38,855 nucleotides of DNA, taken from Embleya sp040605455. Lineage in GTDB: Bacteria > Actinomycetota > Actinomycetes > Streptomycetales > Streptomycetaceae. The stretch is from contig NZ_JBEXCV010000085.1 of NCBI RefSeq assembly GCF_040605455.1, positions 1 through 38,855 of the forward strand. The letters are read 5' to 3'. Shown here piece by piece: positions 38,116 through 38,855 of this stretch (the first letter of the stretch is position 1; each line of letters opens with the position of its first letter). The notes under the pieces are model-generated. The model was not told the DNA's origin. It did not search any database and was given only the letters and a program-made list of their open reading frames with translations. The position numbers and the translations under genes are program-made.

Positions 38116-38855
38116 TCACCGCGGCGGGGTTTCCAGTCGCAGCCCGACCACGCCCCCGGCCATGCCCAGCACGATGTATCCCTGCACCGACACCGCGATC
38201 CCGGTCACCGGTGCGCCCAGGTTCAGGTCGACGGCCGTGTCGTCGCCCGGCCGGCGCAGCCGAACCAGACCATCCGCCCAGGCCGCCGCGATCAGCAGCC
38301 CCTGGATGGTCTGTTCGCAGGCGAGCGCGGTCACCGCGGTCGCCCGCGCGTCCAGCGGATCCGGCGCCGGCTCCGCGCCCGGGCTCCACATCCGCACCCG
38401 GCCGTCCCGGCCGCCGCTGATCAGCAGCGGCGGCTCGCCGTCCGCACCCGTGCGCACCGCCGCGAGCGCGGTGACCGGGCCGGTGTGCAGCGGCGCGGAC
38501 AACACCCCGCGCGGGGGTGGTTCGCCGCCCGGCACGCTCGGCGGCGAGCCGTGGCACCAGACGCCGCCGTCGACGTCGCCGACCGCCGGCAGCGGATGGG
38601 CGCACAGCACGGTCAGCTCCGCCCCGCACGTGTTGACCAGCCGCTGGAAGGCGGCCTCCAGCGCGCCGCGTGGGCCGTGGTAGGCGGCGTCCAGGACGTC
38701 CACGCCGCCCCATCGGTTCAGCGTGCCGACCCGGCCGCCGTAGGTGCTCGCGAGCGCGCGCAGCGGGGTGGGTCCGTAGCCGGCGGCGACGCGGCCGGCG
38801 ATCGTGCCGTCGGCGCCGGCAACGGTGCGGATCACGCCGGTGTCGTCGACCAACA
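38116..38855 (-). CDS. WD40-repeat-type protein, C-terminal part (cut by the window end)
   Basis: The frame is open to the window edge, so at least 245 residues of the C-terminal end are seen and the N terminus is missing. There is at least one clear WD-like repeat, LHTGPVTALAAV followed by PPLLISGGRDGRVRMWSPG (ends in the W-D/S type dipeptide), with a further incomplete copy LLIAAAWADGLVRLRRPGDD and a C-terminal blade GAPVTGIAVSVQGYIVLGMAGG. Before these is a non-repeat region with GALEAAFQRLVNTCGAELTVLCAHPLPAVGD. Codons at the edge start with TTG (38853), which I treat as an internal codon. Probably a beta-propeller scaffold; bacterial WD40 proteins are often fused to kinases or proteases in the missing part. 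It lies upstream of the WXG100-like gene on the same strand. Confidence 0.75.
   Translation of the reverse strand, partial: LVDDTGVIRTVAGADGTIAGRVAAGYGPTPLRALASTYGGRVGTLNRWGGVDVLDAAYHGPRGALEAAFQRLVNTCGAELTVLCAHPLPAVGDVDGGVWCHGSPPSVPGGEPPPRGVLSAPLHTGPVTALAAVRTGADGEPPLLISGGRDGRVRMWSPGAEPAPDPLDARATAVTALACEQTIQGLLIAAAWADGLVRLRRPGDDTAVDLNLGAPVTGIAVSVQGYIVLGMAGGVVGLRLETPPR

Noticed and set aside
38853..38855. TTG at the window edge as the start of the WD40-type gene
   Set aside because: The frame runs to the edge and the sequence there is not a typical N terminus; the gene most likely continues beyond the window.

Overview
The window is very GC-rich with strong third-position GC bias and overlapping, GTG-started genes. 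Together with the conserved block tyrA / cmk-plsC-der, this points to a streptomycete-type actinomycete chromosome. No phage, insertion sequence, CRISPR array, tRNA or rRNA was seen. All family assignments come from motif recognition and remembered family sequences, not from database searches.

Layout. 1-4.3 kb is a housekeeping block: prephenate dehydrogenase (minus) diverges from cytidylate kinase, PlsC-type acyltransferase and the double GTPase Der, closed by a strong hairpin. 4.3-7.2 kb holds, on the minus strand, a 120-aa orphan protein, a structured intergenic repeat, bioA and an unrecognised 263-aa protein. A long structured leader at 7.2-7.8 kb precedes a two-gene glycine-betaine/choline-type ABC transporter whose second gene fuses permease and binding protein. 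Then come a lipoprotein (minus) and a 14-TM-type efflux pump (plus) with palindromes over its -35 and -10.

14.3-25.1 kb is the most notable region: a 3-hydroxyacyl-CoA dehydrogenase, a truncated PIN toxin remnant, an SDR diverging from a PPOX-fold flavoprotein, then a run of a fused double acyl-CoA dehydrogenase (FadE34-like), a FadE29/FadE26-like and a FadE28/FadE27-like subunit, an EchA19-like enoyl-CoA hydratase and, after a gap holding a twice-frameshifted small membrane gene, a FadD19-like CoA ligase. These resemble the mycobacterial set for breaking down the sterol side chain (activation, dehydrogenation, hydration). The ring-degradation genes, thiolase, aldolase and KstR are not in the window. 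The same sequence, TTGATCGAG(A/T)CAAG, lies in the promoter regions of both the dehydrogenase run and the ligase, suggesting one shared regulator.

25.1-31 kb: a DUF445 membrane protein, an antitoxin-like XRE remnant, a TauE/SafE permease, a TetR regulator diverging from an MFS pump across three operator-like palindromes, a 15-bp tandem repeat and an NmrA-like NAD(P)-binding protein. 31-38.9 kb: small orphan proteins, an AhpD-like protein, a SLOG-type protein diverging from a GlnH-like glutamate/aspartate binding lipoprotein, propionyl-CoA synthetase, a WXG100-like protein and a WD40-type gene cut by the window end.
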